From Thermoproteati archaeon (GTDB lineage: Archaea; Thermoproteota; Thermoprotei_A; Marsarchaeales; UBA168): a DNA stretch of 16,402 nucleotides. The notes under the pieces are model-generated. The model saw nothing but the letters and a program-made list of their open reading frames with translations, made no database searches and was not told the origin of the DNA. The stretch is taken from positions 1-16,402 of the forward strand of contig JAGDXH010000064.1 in NCBI GenBank assembly GCA_023256295.1, read 5' to 3'. Position 1 is the first letter of the stretch, and every line of letters starts with the position of its first letter. Positions 1 to 5,869 of the stretch are shown one piece after another. Made by a program: the position numbers and the translations under genes.

Positions 1-38
1 CAACGCTTAAGCCAAAGGTATTTTCGTAGTTCACGCAA

Positions 39-45
39 TTTTTTT
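39..45 (+). terminator. T7 run, possible plus-strand terminator
   Basis: Seven consecutive T on the plus strand, of the kind that ends archaeal transcripts. It would serve a plus-strand gene lying left of the window. No hairpin is obvious. The neighbouring tRNA-Leu reads the other way, so this run would not end it. Weak, context-only call. Confidence 0.2.
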
Positions 46-63
46 CTAGTTGCATGGCTGAGG

Positions 64-162
64 TGCGGGAGGTGGGGTTTGAACCCACGCAGCCAACGGC
101 ACTGGAGCTCTGACCAAGTGGTCCTCAGTCCAGCCCCTTTGACCATGCTCGGGCACTCCCGC
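64..162 (-). tRNA. tRNA-Leu(GAG) with 15-nt intron
   Basis: On the minus strand the 7-bp acceptor stem GCGGGAG/CTCCCGC closes the gene, followed by discriminator A at position 64. The T arm is GTGGG-TTCAAAC-CCCAC. There are 13 nt between the anticodon and T stems, a long variable arm as in class II tRNAs, which fits Leu. The anticodon stem is CTGGA/TCCAG, and the loop after splicing reads CTGAGGC, giving anticodon GAG (positions 126-124). The loop is interrupted after position 37 by a 15-nt intron at 108-122. CCA is not encoded. Deoxyhypusine synthase ends 37 bp upstream on the same strand, and a TATA-like box at 183-189 could drive the tRNA separately. Confidence 0.93.
108..122 (-). other. 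Archaeal tRNA intron (tRNA-Leu, position 37/38)
   Basis: The minus strand folds into a canonical bulge-helix-bulge. The outer helix CTGGA/TCCAG is followed by the 4-bp central helix CTGA/TCAG, 3-nt bulges GGA and AGC, and a short inner helix CC/GG with loop ACTT. Cutting after the second base of each bulge removes 15 nt and restores a 7-base anticodon loop. This is the substrate of the archaeal splicing endonuclease. Confidence 0.88.
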
Positions 163-182
163 GCGGAGAAAAACGCGGCGCC

Positions 183-189
183 ATATTAG
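183..189 (-). promoter_or_regulatory. TATA-like box for tRNA-Leu
   Basis: The minus strand reads CTAATAT here, centred about 24 bp upstream of the tRNA 5' end at 162. That is the usual archaeal TATA spacing. It lies only a few bases before the stop codon of deoxyhypusine synthase at 199. Confidence 0.45.
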
Positions 190-198
190 TTTTTAGTT

Positions 199-1290
199 TT
201 ACTCTTCGCGCTTTATTTCCTGTAAAACGTCTCCTTTCCAGCTCATCAGCAGCCGTTTCCTGTCTCTCCAAAAGCCGTCTTGAATGACAGCCGTCACTAT
301 GAGCGGAAGCGAGACCATGGGATCCACATAAGCCGTCGCTCTTGTTGCCTTCTTGGAGATCTTACCCCAGCTGGTAGCTTCTTCCAACGTGCTCCCACTT
401 AAGCCTCCCCATTGAGGAGCATCGGTCGTCAGTTGAAAAGCATAGAGGTGACCACCTGTCTCTACCCCAAACACGTAGCCCATGACTACTGAGTCGTTTA
501 TGAAGTTCTTCGGAACGCCTCCCGCTACGTATATGGCTGCTGTATGCTTGTAGCTGATGACTATCTGCGTTAGCTCATAGTTATCCCTTATGGAATCAAT
601 GTACATTCTGGGCTTTCCTTGCTGCCTAGCCCAGTGGTATGTTGACGTCAGGCCTATGCCAATCGAACTGTCGTTTATAGCGGGTACAAATATTGGGACT
701 CCTTTTTCATATGCCGTCCTAACTATTGAGTTCTGGTCGCTGAGCTTTTGGCCAAGTACAGACATGAACTCTCTGCTGGAGTATCCCCGGGGCTCGAGCT
801 TCGAGGCTATCTCCCCTATCCAGCTATCAGTTTCTATGAACTTCTCCTCGTCCACGTACGTATCATAGATCCTGTCTATGTAGAGGTCTCTAAGCAGGGC
901 GTCGTCGGCATTGGGGCTTCCCATATAGTGTTTGTATCCTCTGGCTTGATATATGTCTTGGTACATTATGGCGCCAGTGGATACTACGACATCAACCAGT
1001 CCGAGTGCGATCATGCTCCTTATGGTTTCCCTCAGCCCTCCGGCTATGAGTGGGCCTGCTAGACCGAGCATTATGAGCGGTCTTCTTTCGTCTTGGAGCA
1101 TGTTTTCGTAGACCTCAAGGCACAGCCCTAGGTTTCTTGCCTGCACGGACATGTTTTTGTACGCGTGAAGCAGGTCAGAAGCGGTTCTTATTGAGTTGGG
1201 GTCTATGGGCAGTACTGGCGTACTCAATATCCTTGCCTTCTGCCTTCTTTGCTCTTCGGTTAAGTCGATCTTTTCACCTATCTCTACCAT
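199..1290 (-). CDS. dys: Deoxyhypusine synthase
   Basis: NAD-dependent transfer of the aminobutyl group of spermidine to one lysine of translation factor aIF5A, the first step of hypusine formation, in the cytoplasm. The 363-residue length fits the family. The C-terminal catalytic block SWGKISKK carries the lysine (about residue 310) that forms the enzyme-imine intermediate. The preceding Gly/Ser and EEA residues match the spermidine-site region, and YVAGGVPKNFI is the conserved glycine-rich segment of archaeal members. The ATG at 1290 is supported by a TATA-like box about 25 bp upstream, which implies a leaderless transcript. It is divergent from the DMT transporter gene; the aIF5A gene is not in the window. 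Some archaeal paralogues modify other amines, but the retained catalytic lysine argues for the classical activity. Confidence 0.93.
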   Translation of the reverse strand: MVEIGEKIDLTEEQRRQKARILSTPVLPIDPNSIRTASDLLHAYKNMSVQARNLGLCLEVYENMLQDERRPLIMLGLAGPLIAGGLRETIRSMIALGLVDVVVSTGAIMYQDIYQARGYKHYMGSPNADDALLRDLYIDRIYDTYVDEEKFIETDSWIGEIASKLEPRGYSSREFMSVLGQKLSDQNSIVRTAYEKGVPIFVPAINDSSIGIGLTSTYHWARQQGKPRMYIDSIRDNYELTQIVISYKHTAAIYVAGGVPKNFINDSVVMGYVFGVETGGHLYAFQLTTDAPQWGGLSGSTLEEATSWGKISKKATRATAYVDPMVSLPLIVTAVIQDGFWRDRKRLLMSWKGDVLQEIKREE

Positions 1291-1310
1291 TTTGAAGCGG
1301 CTTTCCCCAG

Positions 1311-1343
1311 CTTAAAAAATGTTTTCCTAGGGAAGGCTTTAAT
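1311..1343. promoter_or_regulatory. Divergent promoter region, dys / DMT transporter
   Basis: The 73-bp gap between the two divergent starts holds two TATA-like boxes. TTTTTTAAG on the minus strand (1311-1319) lies about 25 bp from the dys ATG. CTTTAAT on the plus strand (1337-1343) lies about 24-27 bp from the transporter TTG/GTG. Both spacings suggest leaderless mRNAs. Confidence 0.5.
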
Positions 1344-1363
1344 CGACCAAAGCTTCAGCCAGC

Positions 1364-2215
1364 TTGGTGCTCGACTTGGATAGCGAAGAGAGACGGTTGG
1401 GCTACTTTCTGGCCTCCATCCTTGCTTTGGTGTGGGGGTTGGCCTTTCCGCTCACCAAAGAGGCGCTTGACTATGCCTCCCCAATGGTGATTTCGCTCTT
1501 CAGGGTCTGCTTTGCGGCTGCGATTCTTTGGCCTCTTTCTAGGGAAGCAAGCCTAGATCGGGATGCCATCGTGGGTGGGCTTCTCAACGTAGGCCTGTTT
1601 CTCGTTTTCTTGAATCTCTCGGTTATGTACTCCACAGACCCAGGCTTGTCATCGGTGCTGATATATACGGAGCCCATATTTTTGGTGATTCTCGAAAGGG
1701 TTTTCATGGAGAAGAGACTTGGAACGCTGCGGATATTTGGTCTCATTTTGGGTACTTCAGGCATGCTGTTGGCTGTCGCCGGGAGCGGACCTGTCTCGCT
1801 TGAGTTTCTCGGTGATGTATTCGGGTTGATGGGTGGGCTTTCTTGGGCTGCTGGTACCGCTTTCTACGAGGTTAGACTTTCCAGAAAGCCCTTGCTTTCG
1901 ACCAATGCCTCAATGAACGCAGCATCTGTCCCTCTTCTCATGTTGTGCTCTTTGGTCGACTTCCGCCTTGTCGTAACTCCTGTCTCCTTGACTCTTCTCT
2001 TTGCGATAGCTTTGGCCGTGCAAGTGGGCGGCTTTCTTCTGTTCTTTAAATCTATCTCGTTGATAGAACCCGCAAGGGCATCCTCAGTTCTTATGGCAAC
2101 TCCTTTGGTTGCTCTGATTTCAAGTTGGGCTCTGTTTGGCATGGGATTGGGCATCGTGGGATGGGTTGGCGCGGGGCTGACGATCCTTGGCGTCTTGATC
2201 GTCATAGTAGCCTGA
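1364..2215 (+). CDS. DMT-superfamily (EamA) membrane transporter
   Basis: A 283-residue integral membrane protein with about ten hydrophobic segments arranged as two EamA repeats, roughly residues 14-135 and 148-283. Each repeat ends in the characteristic glycine-rich helix (LGLILGTSGMLL-like and GWVGAGLTILGV). WGLAFPLTKEAL near the N-terminus and SVLIYTEPIFLVILERVFMEK at the end of the first repeat are typical of the family. Members export or exchange small metabolites such as amino acids or nucleotide-sugar compounds; the substrate cannot be read from sequence. The start is TTG 1364 or GTG 1367; the upstream TATA-like box fits either. It is followed by a 138-bp gap before the next gene, so it is probably its own transcript. 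Confidence 0.88.
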   Translation: MVLDLDSEERRLGYFLASILALVWGLAFPLTKEALDYASPMVISLFRVCFAAAILWPLSREASLDRDAIVGGLLNVGLFLVFLNLSVMYSTDPGLSSVLIYTEPIFLVILERVFMEKRLGTLRIFGLILGTSGMLLAVAGSGPVSLEFLGDVFGLMGGLSWAAGTAFYEVRLSRKPLLSTNASMNAASVPLLMLCSLVDFRLVVTPVSLTLLFAIALAVQVGGFLLFFKSISLIEPARASSVLMATPLVALISSWALFGMGLGIVGWVGAGLTILGVLIVIVA

Positions 2216-2353
2216 CCTATACTTTTGCAGGGCCAAACCCGGGAATCGACCGCGATTTCCGATGAAAGGCGTCTCTGTTGAGGCTGCGCTTTGGGGGCCC
2301 TTCTTATTTTCAGAGTTAGCGAATAATGACTTCCGGAGAACTGGGTTCTGGAA

Positions 2354-2755
2354 GTGATAGATTTGGTGACCGCAGGGCTAACCTCGGGACTTATGGCTGG
2401 CATGTACGTCGTGGCCGGGGTCGTCCCCATAGTGATCTACATGTTTGAGCTCAAGAGGAAAAGCAAAGTCCCTACCGTTGAAGTCGATGCCGAAGAAGGT
2501 CTGAAGACAGAGGCTCCTAGGCGTCTGCCCGGACGGTCCACCATATCTGTTTCGAGTTCTGGAGCTGCTGTTTATTTTGACGGAGAAGATATTCCATTGG
2601 TATCCATGGGTACTAACGTGAGCGTTGAAAGTCTTGCTGCGGTAGAGAGTGCTTCACTGAGTCCAATTACTGAGGAACAAGAGCTTCTGACCTCTGAGGA
2701 CGGCAGGCCAAGCTTCATAATTAGGTCTCGCGCGCTGCGCGAGAAAGAGGCGTGA
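2354..2755 (+). CDS. Small single-membrane-segment protein, unrecognised
   Basis: 133 residues from a GTG start. I do not recognise the family. Residues about 5-29 form one glycine-rich hydrophobic segment, followed by basic residues (FELKRKSKV), so the N-terminus probably lies outside or in the membrane and the rest faces the cytoplasm. The remainder is polar and acidic, rich in Ser, Glu and Val, with no cysteines or obvious fold, and ends in a charged tail. The NRAMP-like transporter gene starts 10 bp after its stop, so the two are probably co-transcribed and the small protein may be an accessory. An AT-rich stretch, GAATAATG (about 2320-2327), lies at a possible TATA distance. The main alternative is that it is not translated, but the tight spacing argues for a gene. 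Confidence 0.6.
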   Translation: MIDLVTAGLTSGLMAGMYVVAGVVPIVIYMFELKRKSKVPTVEVDAEEGLKTEAPRRLPGRSTISVSSSGAAVYFDGEDIPLVSMGTNVSVESLAAVESASLSPITEEQELLTSEDGRPSFIIRSRALREKEA

Positions 2756-2765
2756 ATCAATTGCA

Positions 2766-3953
2766 TTGGTCTCATCCAACGTGGTGCGATCGAGGTTGCA
2801 GCATCTTAGCTCAGTTGGAGCTGGACTGATAGAGGGAATTTCGTGCGTGGAAGCGTCGATGGTGGGGACTTACGCATACGTTTTTTCCCATGACGGAATT
2901 ACGCTTCTTTGGGCTGTCTTGCTTCCGTTTCTTTTCTGGCCATTCATAGAGGTCGGGTCTTCATACGTGGGTGCCAGATCTCACAGGAGGTTTCTGGATC
3001 TCATGCAGGCCGAGAGTGGCCCAGCGGCCGCGTCGGTTGCAGGGTTCTCATTACTTGTCAGCGGCGTGTCTGCCATGGTAGTGGAGGTAATCGCTGCGTC
3101 CATCGCTCTTAGCTATGCCGTCGGCGTCGGCTGGATTTTCCTTGTACCAGCCGTATTGTCAATCTTGTTCTTTGTCCCTACCGTCTCTGGGAAGCACTGG
3201 GAGTTACTGACTTTGCTGGGCTCCGTTCCCATGCTCGCTTTTCCTGCTGTAGCTTACTTGCGTCTTTCTTCGCAGCCGTCCTTGTTGTCTGGCGCCCTCT
3301 CTGGTCTTTTTACTCCAAAGCTAAGCGGCGCCAGGGCGGAGGACGTAGCAGCCATCTTGGGCGCAACAGTGGCTCCAGATGCGTTGTTCTTCTCAGAGGA
3401 AGCAGGCGCAGAAGGAAGGGTCGGGGAAGGCGGTATTGGGCTTGGGCACGCTCTGGCGTTGGTCATGGCAATCAGCCTGGCAGTAGCGTTTTCTTCATCA
3501 GGCGTTGCTCTGTCTCAAAACTCCTTGAGAGGCATTGGGACTTCTCTTGTCCCAATTCTGGGCAGTTATGCCTACCCCGTTTTCTCAATCGGGCTTTTTT
3601 CCTCCTGCATCAGCGCCTTTGCAGTTGCCCTCAGGCCTTGGCTTTCATCCTTGGCATACTTGACCGACAACGCGCCAGCCAAAGAGGAAGAATTCTTGTT
3701 GCCTACCATGGTACTTGTGGGGGGTATTGTGTTCTTCGTTGGACTTTTAGGAAACTGGGTTTCCTCTGTGTTCTTTCTGGCAACCTACGATTCTGGCATC
3801 GCTAGCGCGGCTGGCCTAATATTTCCGCTTGCCTTGATTTCCAAGTACGTCGTTTCCAAAAAAGACGTCCCTTTTTCTGTGAGGCTGTTTCTTCCGATTT
3901 ACGCAGGGGTGCTTCTTTTCTTCTGCGCTTATGGTTTGATCTGCGGCCTTTGA
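2766..3953 (+). CDS. Divergent NRAMP-like metal ion transporter homologue
   Basis: A 395-residue membrane protein with about 11 hydrophobic segments, the usual NRAMP size. Two segments align with NRAMP landmarks. GAGLIEGISCVEASMVG (residues 18-34) matches helix 1, and AAILGATVAPDALFFSEEA (195-213) matches helix 6 (GATVMPHxLxLHS). The block DGITLLWAVLLPFLFWPFIE matches the conserved loop and helix 2. The helix 1 metal motif DPGN is replaced by E29-A30-S31-M32, and the helix 6 Met and His by Ala203 and Asp205. NRAMPs move divalent metals with protons; here ion choice must differ, or the protein may sense rather than transport. Start TTG 2766; GTG 2781 or 2784 are alternatives. Its 3' end overlaps the convergent ferredoxin gene by 25 bp. 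Family assignment rests on motif alignment by eye. Confidence 0.68.
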   Translation: MVSSNVVRSRLQHLSSVGAGLIEGISCVEASMVGTYAYVFSHDGITLLWAVLLPFLFWPFIEVGSSYVGARSHRRFLDLMQAESGPAAASVAGFSLLVSGVSAMVVEVIAASIALSYAVGVGWIFLVPAVLSILFFVPTVSGKHWELLTLLGSVPMLAFPAVAYLRLSSQPSLLSGALSGLFTPKLSGARAEDVAAILGATVAPDALFFSEEAGAEGRVGEGGIGLGHALALVMAISLAVAFSSSGVALSQNSLRGIGTSLVPILGSYAYPVFSIGLFSSCISAFAVALRPWLSSLAYLTDNAPAKEEEFLLPTMVLVGGIVFFVGLLGNWVSSVFFLATYDSGIASAAGLIFPLALISKYVVSKKDVPFSVRLFLPIYAGVLLFFCAYGLICGL

Positions 3954-4318
3954 TGCGAAAAATCGCTCGTTAAACCGGAAAAGAAAGGTATGTGGTTTCG
4001 TTTCAGCTGCTCTACGGCTGCCTGGCCGTCGGCAAACTCGGGAATTATCTCTATGGCACCGTTGGGGCACGCCGCTACGCATGCTGCGCAACCGAGGCAT
4101 GCAGACATGCTGTTATGTATCTTTATGGGGATTGGTCCCTGCTTGCCATCAACCATTGAGTGAAAAGCTTCTACGGCTTCTTTGTTATCGACGTAGCCGT
4201 CGATGGCTTTGCACCACTTTTTGTCCTGGCTGAGCTCGAGGATCTGCACTGGGCAGACTTGCACGCATTGTCCATTCCCGTCACACTTGCTGTAATCATA
4301 AACTACGTCTGGAGGCAT
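3929..4318 (-). CDS. Ferredoxin with 3-Cys and 4-Cys cluster motifs
   Basis: 129 residues. The first cluster motif, CDGNGQCVQVCP, has Asn where the second cysteine of CX2CX2CX3CP would stand. The second motif, CLGCAACVAACP, is complete. A missing cysteine at this place, as in Sulfolobus-type ferredoxins (Asp there), goes with one [3Fe-4S] and one [4Fe-4S] cluster. It is likely a cytoplasmic electron carrier for 2-oxoacid oxidoreductases and similar enzymes. The open frame extends upstream to 4450. I chose ATG 4318 because the family starts here and a good TATA box (TTATAGC on the minus strand, 4341-4348) lies about 27 bp upstream. About 40 residues separate the two motifs, and a C-terminal tail follows the second. 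It overlaps the end of thiL by 23 bp and the NRAMP-like gene by 25 bp. Confidence 0.87.
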   Translation of the reverse strand: MPPDVVYDYSKCDGNGQCVQVCPVQILELSQDKKWCKAIDGYVDNKEAVEAFHSMVDGKQGPIPIKIHNSMSACLGCAACVAACPNGAIEIIPEFADGQAAVEQLKRNHIPFFSGLTSDFSHQRPQIKP

Positions 4319-5375
4319 GGCAATTCGCCGTAGGTTGAGGGCTATAAGCCTTGCGAAACGAGCATGGGGGTGAAGCATAAAGAGATTCCTCAGAAGCAAA
4401 GATGCCTGAGTCCCAGCGCGATAATCGTTTCTTAAAGTGCTGGTAACCATCCTCCCTTATCTTGTTGCGTCCTAGGAACACCCCCGTTCTTCCTGAAGCG
4501 ACCTTCCCAATTGGCTTGAAACCGGTCCCAAGAAGGTTCGATTGAGACGAGAAGATCGCTATGATTTCATATTCCTCTCCCCCGTACAGCAGGTAATGCT
4601 CTGGGCTCAGCCCTTTGCGATTCAGGAATGCCAGAAGCGCCTTGTCGGCTGGCAGTCTGTCCAGCACGAATTCAACGGAGTTCTCTCTGGAGAGCTCGGT
4701 CAAAGTTTCGGCCAAACCGTCACTGCTGTCCATGGATGCCTTTGCCCCGAGCTCTGGTAGCTTGCTCCCAAGTTCGATCCTGGCCACTGGGTGGCTGAAG
4801 GCCCGTATGGCTTTGTTTTTAAGGGATTTTGGCTCTATCTCGACTTTGCCAAGCATTGCATCTAAACCGAGAGGGGCATATCCAAAATTTCCCGACACAG
4901 CCACCACATCTCCCTCGCTCAGCTGGGCTTTTCTTGGTACAAAAATCCTAGACTTGTGCTTCCCGACTGCAGAAACTGCCACGACGCCATCACGGGCCTC
5001 TCCGGTGTCTCCGCCTATTAGGTAGCCCCCATATACATTCGCCGCATCCTTCATGCCACGCTCTATTTCAAGTGCCACTTTTAGGTCCGTATCGCCAGGG
5101 AGTGATAGAGAGGACAGGAAAAGATAAGGCGTAGCACCCTTGGCAGCGAGGTCGGAGGCAACCGCGGTGACGGCCTTCCATCCGACATCCCTAGGTTTCA
5201 GACCAGCCGGACGGTCGGTGCTGAACACGAAGGTGTCAATCTTGAAGGAGTACAGATCATTCCCTGCTTGGAAAGCTTGGGCGTCGTCGAAGGATGGAAA
5301 CACTCCATCAGGGAGGGAAAGCATCTTCGTCAGGCGGCGGACAAGACGTCTTTCACCTAACTCATTCAGTTTCAA
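4296..5375 (-). CDS. thiL: Thiamine-monophosphate kinase
   Basis: Phosphorylates thiamine monophosphate to the diphosphate cofactor using ATP, in the cytoplasm. Family signs in order: FDDAQAF (about residue 28, the GDDA-like metal motif), STDRPAG, GWKAVTAVASDLAAKGATP, YLIGGDTGEA, SMDSSDGLAETL and YGGEEYEIIA. These are the AIR-synthase/ThiL-fold metal and ATP sites. The segment after STD is short, as in several archaeal ThiLs. The family core ends near residue 312 (REDGYQHF). About 47 further residues, rich in Ser, Arg and Cys, look non-homologous and run over the ferredoxin promoter and start codon. Start TTG 5375 is supported by a TATA box about 26 bp upstream. A frameshift near the 3' end would also explain the tail. 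Confidence 0.85.
   Translation of the reverse strand: MKLNELGERRLVRRLTKMLSLPDGVFPSFDDAQAFQAGNDLYSFKIDTFVFSTDRPAGLKPRDVGWKAVTAVASDLAAKGATPYLFLSSLSLPGDTDLKVALEIERGMKDAANVYGGYLIGGDTGEARDGVVAVSAVGKHKSRIFVPRKAQLSEGDVVAVSGNFGYAPLGLDAMLGKVEIEPKSLKNKAIRAFSHPVARIELGSKLPELGAKASMDSSDGLAETLTELSRENSVEFVLDRLPADKALLAFLNRKGLSPEHYLLYGGEEYEIIAIFSSQSNLLGTGFKPIGKVASGRTGVFLGRNKIREDGYQHFKKRLSRWDSGIFASEESLYASPPCSFRKAYSPQPTANCHASRRSL
4341..4350 (-). promoter_or_regulatory. TATA box for ferredoxin gene
   Basis: The minus strand reads GGCTTATAGC, centred about 27 bp upstream of the ATG at 4318, so the transcript should be leaderless. The box lies inside the 3' part of the thiL reading frame. Confidence 0.6.
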
Positions 5376-5397
5376 GCCATGCTTTTAACTCAGTAAT

Positions 5398-5404
5398 CTT
5401 TAAG
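5398..5404. promoter_or_regulatory. Shared TATA element, thiL / tRNA-Thr
   Basis: CTTTAAG on the plus strand, read as CTTAAAG on the minus strand, is close to a palindrome. Its centre at about 5401 is 24 bp from the tRNA-Thr 5' end (5425) and 26 bp from the thiL TTG (5375). Both are good archaeal TATA spacings, and no other AT-rich box lies in the 49-bp gap. Confidence 0.5.
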
Positions 5405-5424
5405 GGTCTCTGGGTGCAACCTTT

Positions 5425-5499
5425 GCCTCGATAGCTCAGCTCGGTCAGAGCACCTGCCTCGTAAGCAGGGGGTCGCGGGTTCAAATCCCGCTCGAGGCT
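5425..5499 (+). tRNA. tRNA-Thr(CGT)
   Basis: Full cloverleaf without intron. The acceptor stem GCCTCGA/TCGAGGC is perfectly paired, with discriminator T at 5499. The D arm is GCTC-AGCTCGGTCA-GAGC. The anticodon arm is CCTGC-CTCGTAA-GCAGG with anticodon CGT, which reads ACG. The T arm is GCGGG-TTCAAAT-CCCGC. CCA is not encoded. Confidence 0.95.
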
Positions 5500-5510
5500 C
5501 TTTCCGCAAG

Positions 5511-5517
5511 GTTTAAG
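5511..5517 (+). promoter_or_regulatory. TATA-like box downstream of tRNA-Thr
   Basis: GTTTAAG, 12 bp after the tRNA-Thr gene and about 32 bp before the TTG start of the 107-residue protein. This would give a very short 5' leader. Confidence 0.4.
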
Positions 5518-5545
5518 CCCTGAGCCATGCAGGCCATGATGCGCA

Positions 5546-5869
5546 TTGTCAGATGAAGAGGGGAGCAGGAGAAGGCCTAGGTTCTCCGCCAATCTGCCGT
5601 TCAGCGGCGAGAACGGTCAAGTATATTACTTGAAGTTTGCAGTTTGGGACGGAAAGGGAGGAAGCCACGTGTACACCACAACTCTCACAGTTCGCGAAGG
5701 CGGAAATTTCACTGACGTCGCCAAAATCAGCGTTGCAGAAAGGGACATGAATTTCAAGTTGATATCTAAGAAGCTGTACGGCGAAGAGCAGCTGACGTAT
5801 CGTTCTAGAGGAGAGCCAGAGGGTCAGGAAGAGGGCTCAACCGATGCAGGAGAAGAAGGGGCTTTTTGA
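5546..5869 (+). CDS. Hypothetical protein, 107 residues
   Basis: I do not recognise this family. The protein is soluble, with no signal peptide, membrane segment or cysteine. Residues about 14-80 look folded, with alternating strand-like stretches (GQVYYLKFAVWD, SHVYTTTLTVRE, VAKISVAERDMNFKLISKKL) that suggest a small beta-rich domain. The last 25 residues are Glu/Gly-rich and probably disordered. TTG 5546 is the only plausible start I see. A TATA-like box lies about 32 bp upstream, just after tRNA-Thr. The 3' end overlaps the convergent oxidoreductase gene by 33 bp, and that overlap falls in the disordered tail. It is a single-gene unit, so context gives no functional hint. Confidence 0.6.
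   Translation: MSDEEGSRRRPRFSANLPFSGENGQVYYLKFAVWDGKGGSHVYTTTLTVREGGNFTDVAKISVAERDMNFKLISKKLYGEEQLTYRSRGEPEGQEEGSTDAGEEGAF

Noticed and set aside
2216..2353. Possible C/D-box sRNA in the gap after the DMT transporter (GATGA near 2260 and ATGAC near 2326)
   Set aside because: There is no proper C box followed by matching D' and D boxes (CTGA) at the right spacing, so I see no supportable RNA gene here.
1864..2430. Long minus-strand frame of 188 codons opposite the DMT transporter
   Set aside because: Its translation is rich in Arg, Thr, Pro and Ser with no domain, and it is antisense to a clearly recognised membrane protein. It is a shadow frame.
4319..4450. Ferredoxin start at the frame's first start codon (4450), adding 44 residues
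   Set aside because: The extra residues are unlike ferredoxins, overlap thiL coding sequence, and lie upstream of the TATA box that fits ATG 4318.
5362..5592. Minus-strand open frame of 76 codons covering tRNA-Thr
   Set aside because: It lies across a clear tRNA gene and two promoter elements and has no recognisable protein features, so it is a chance frame.
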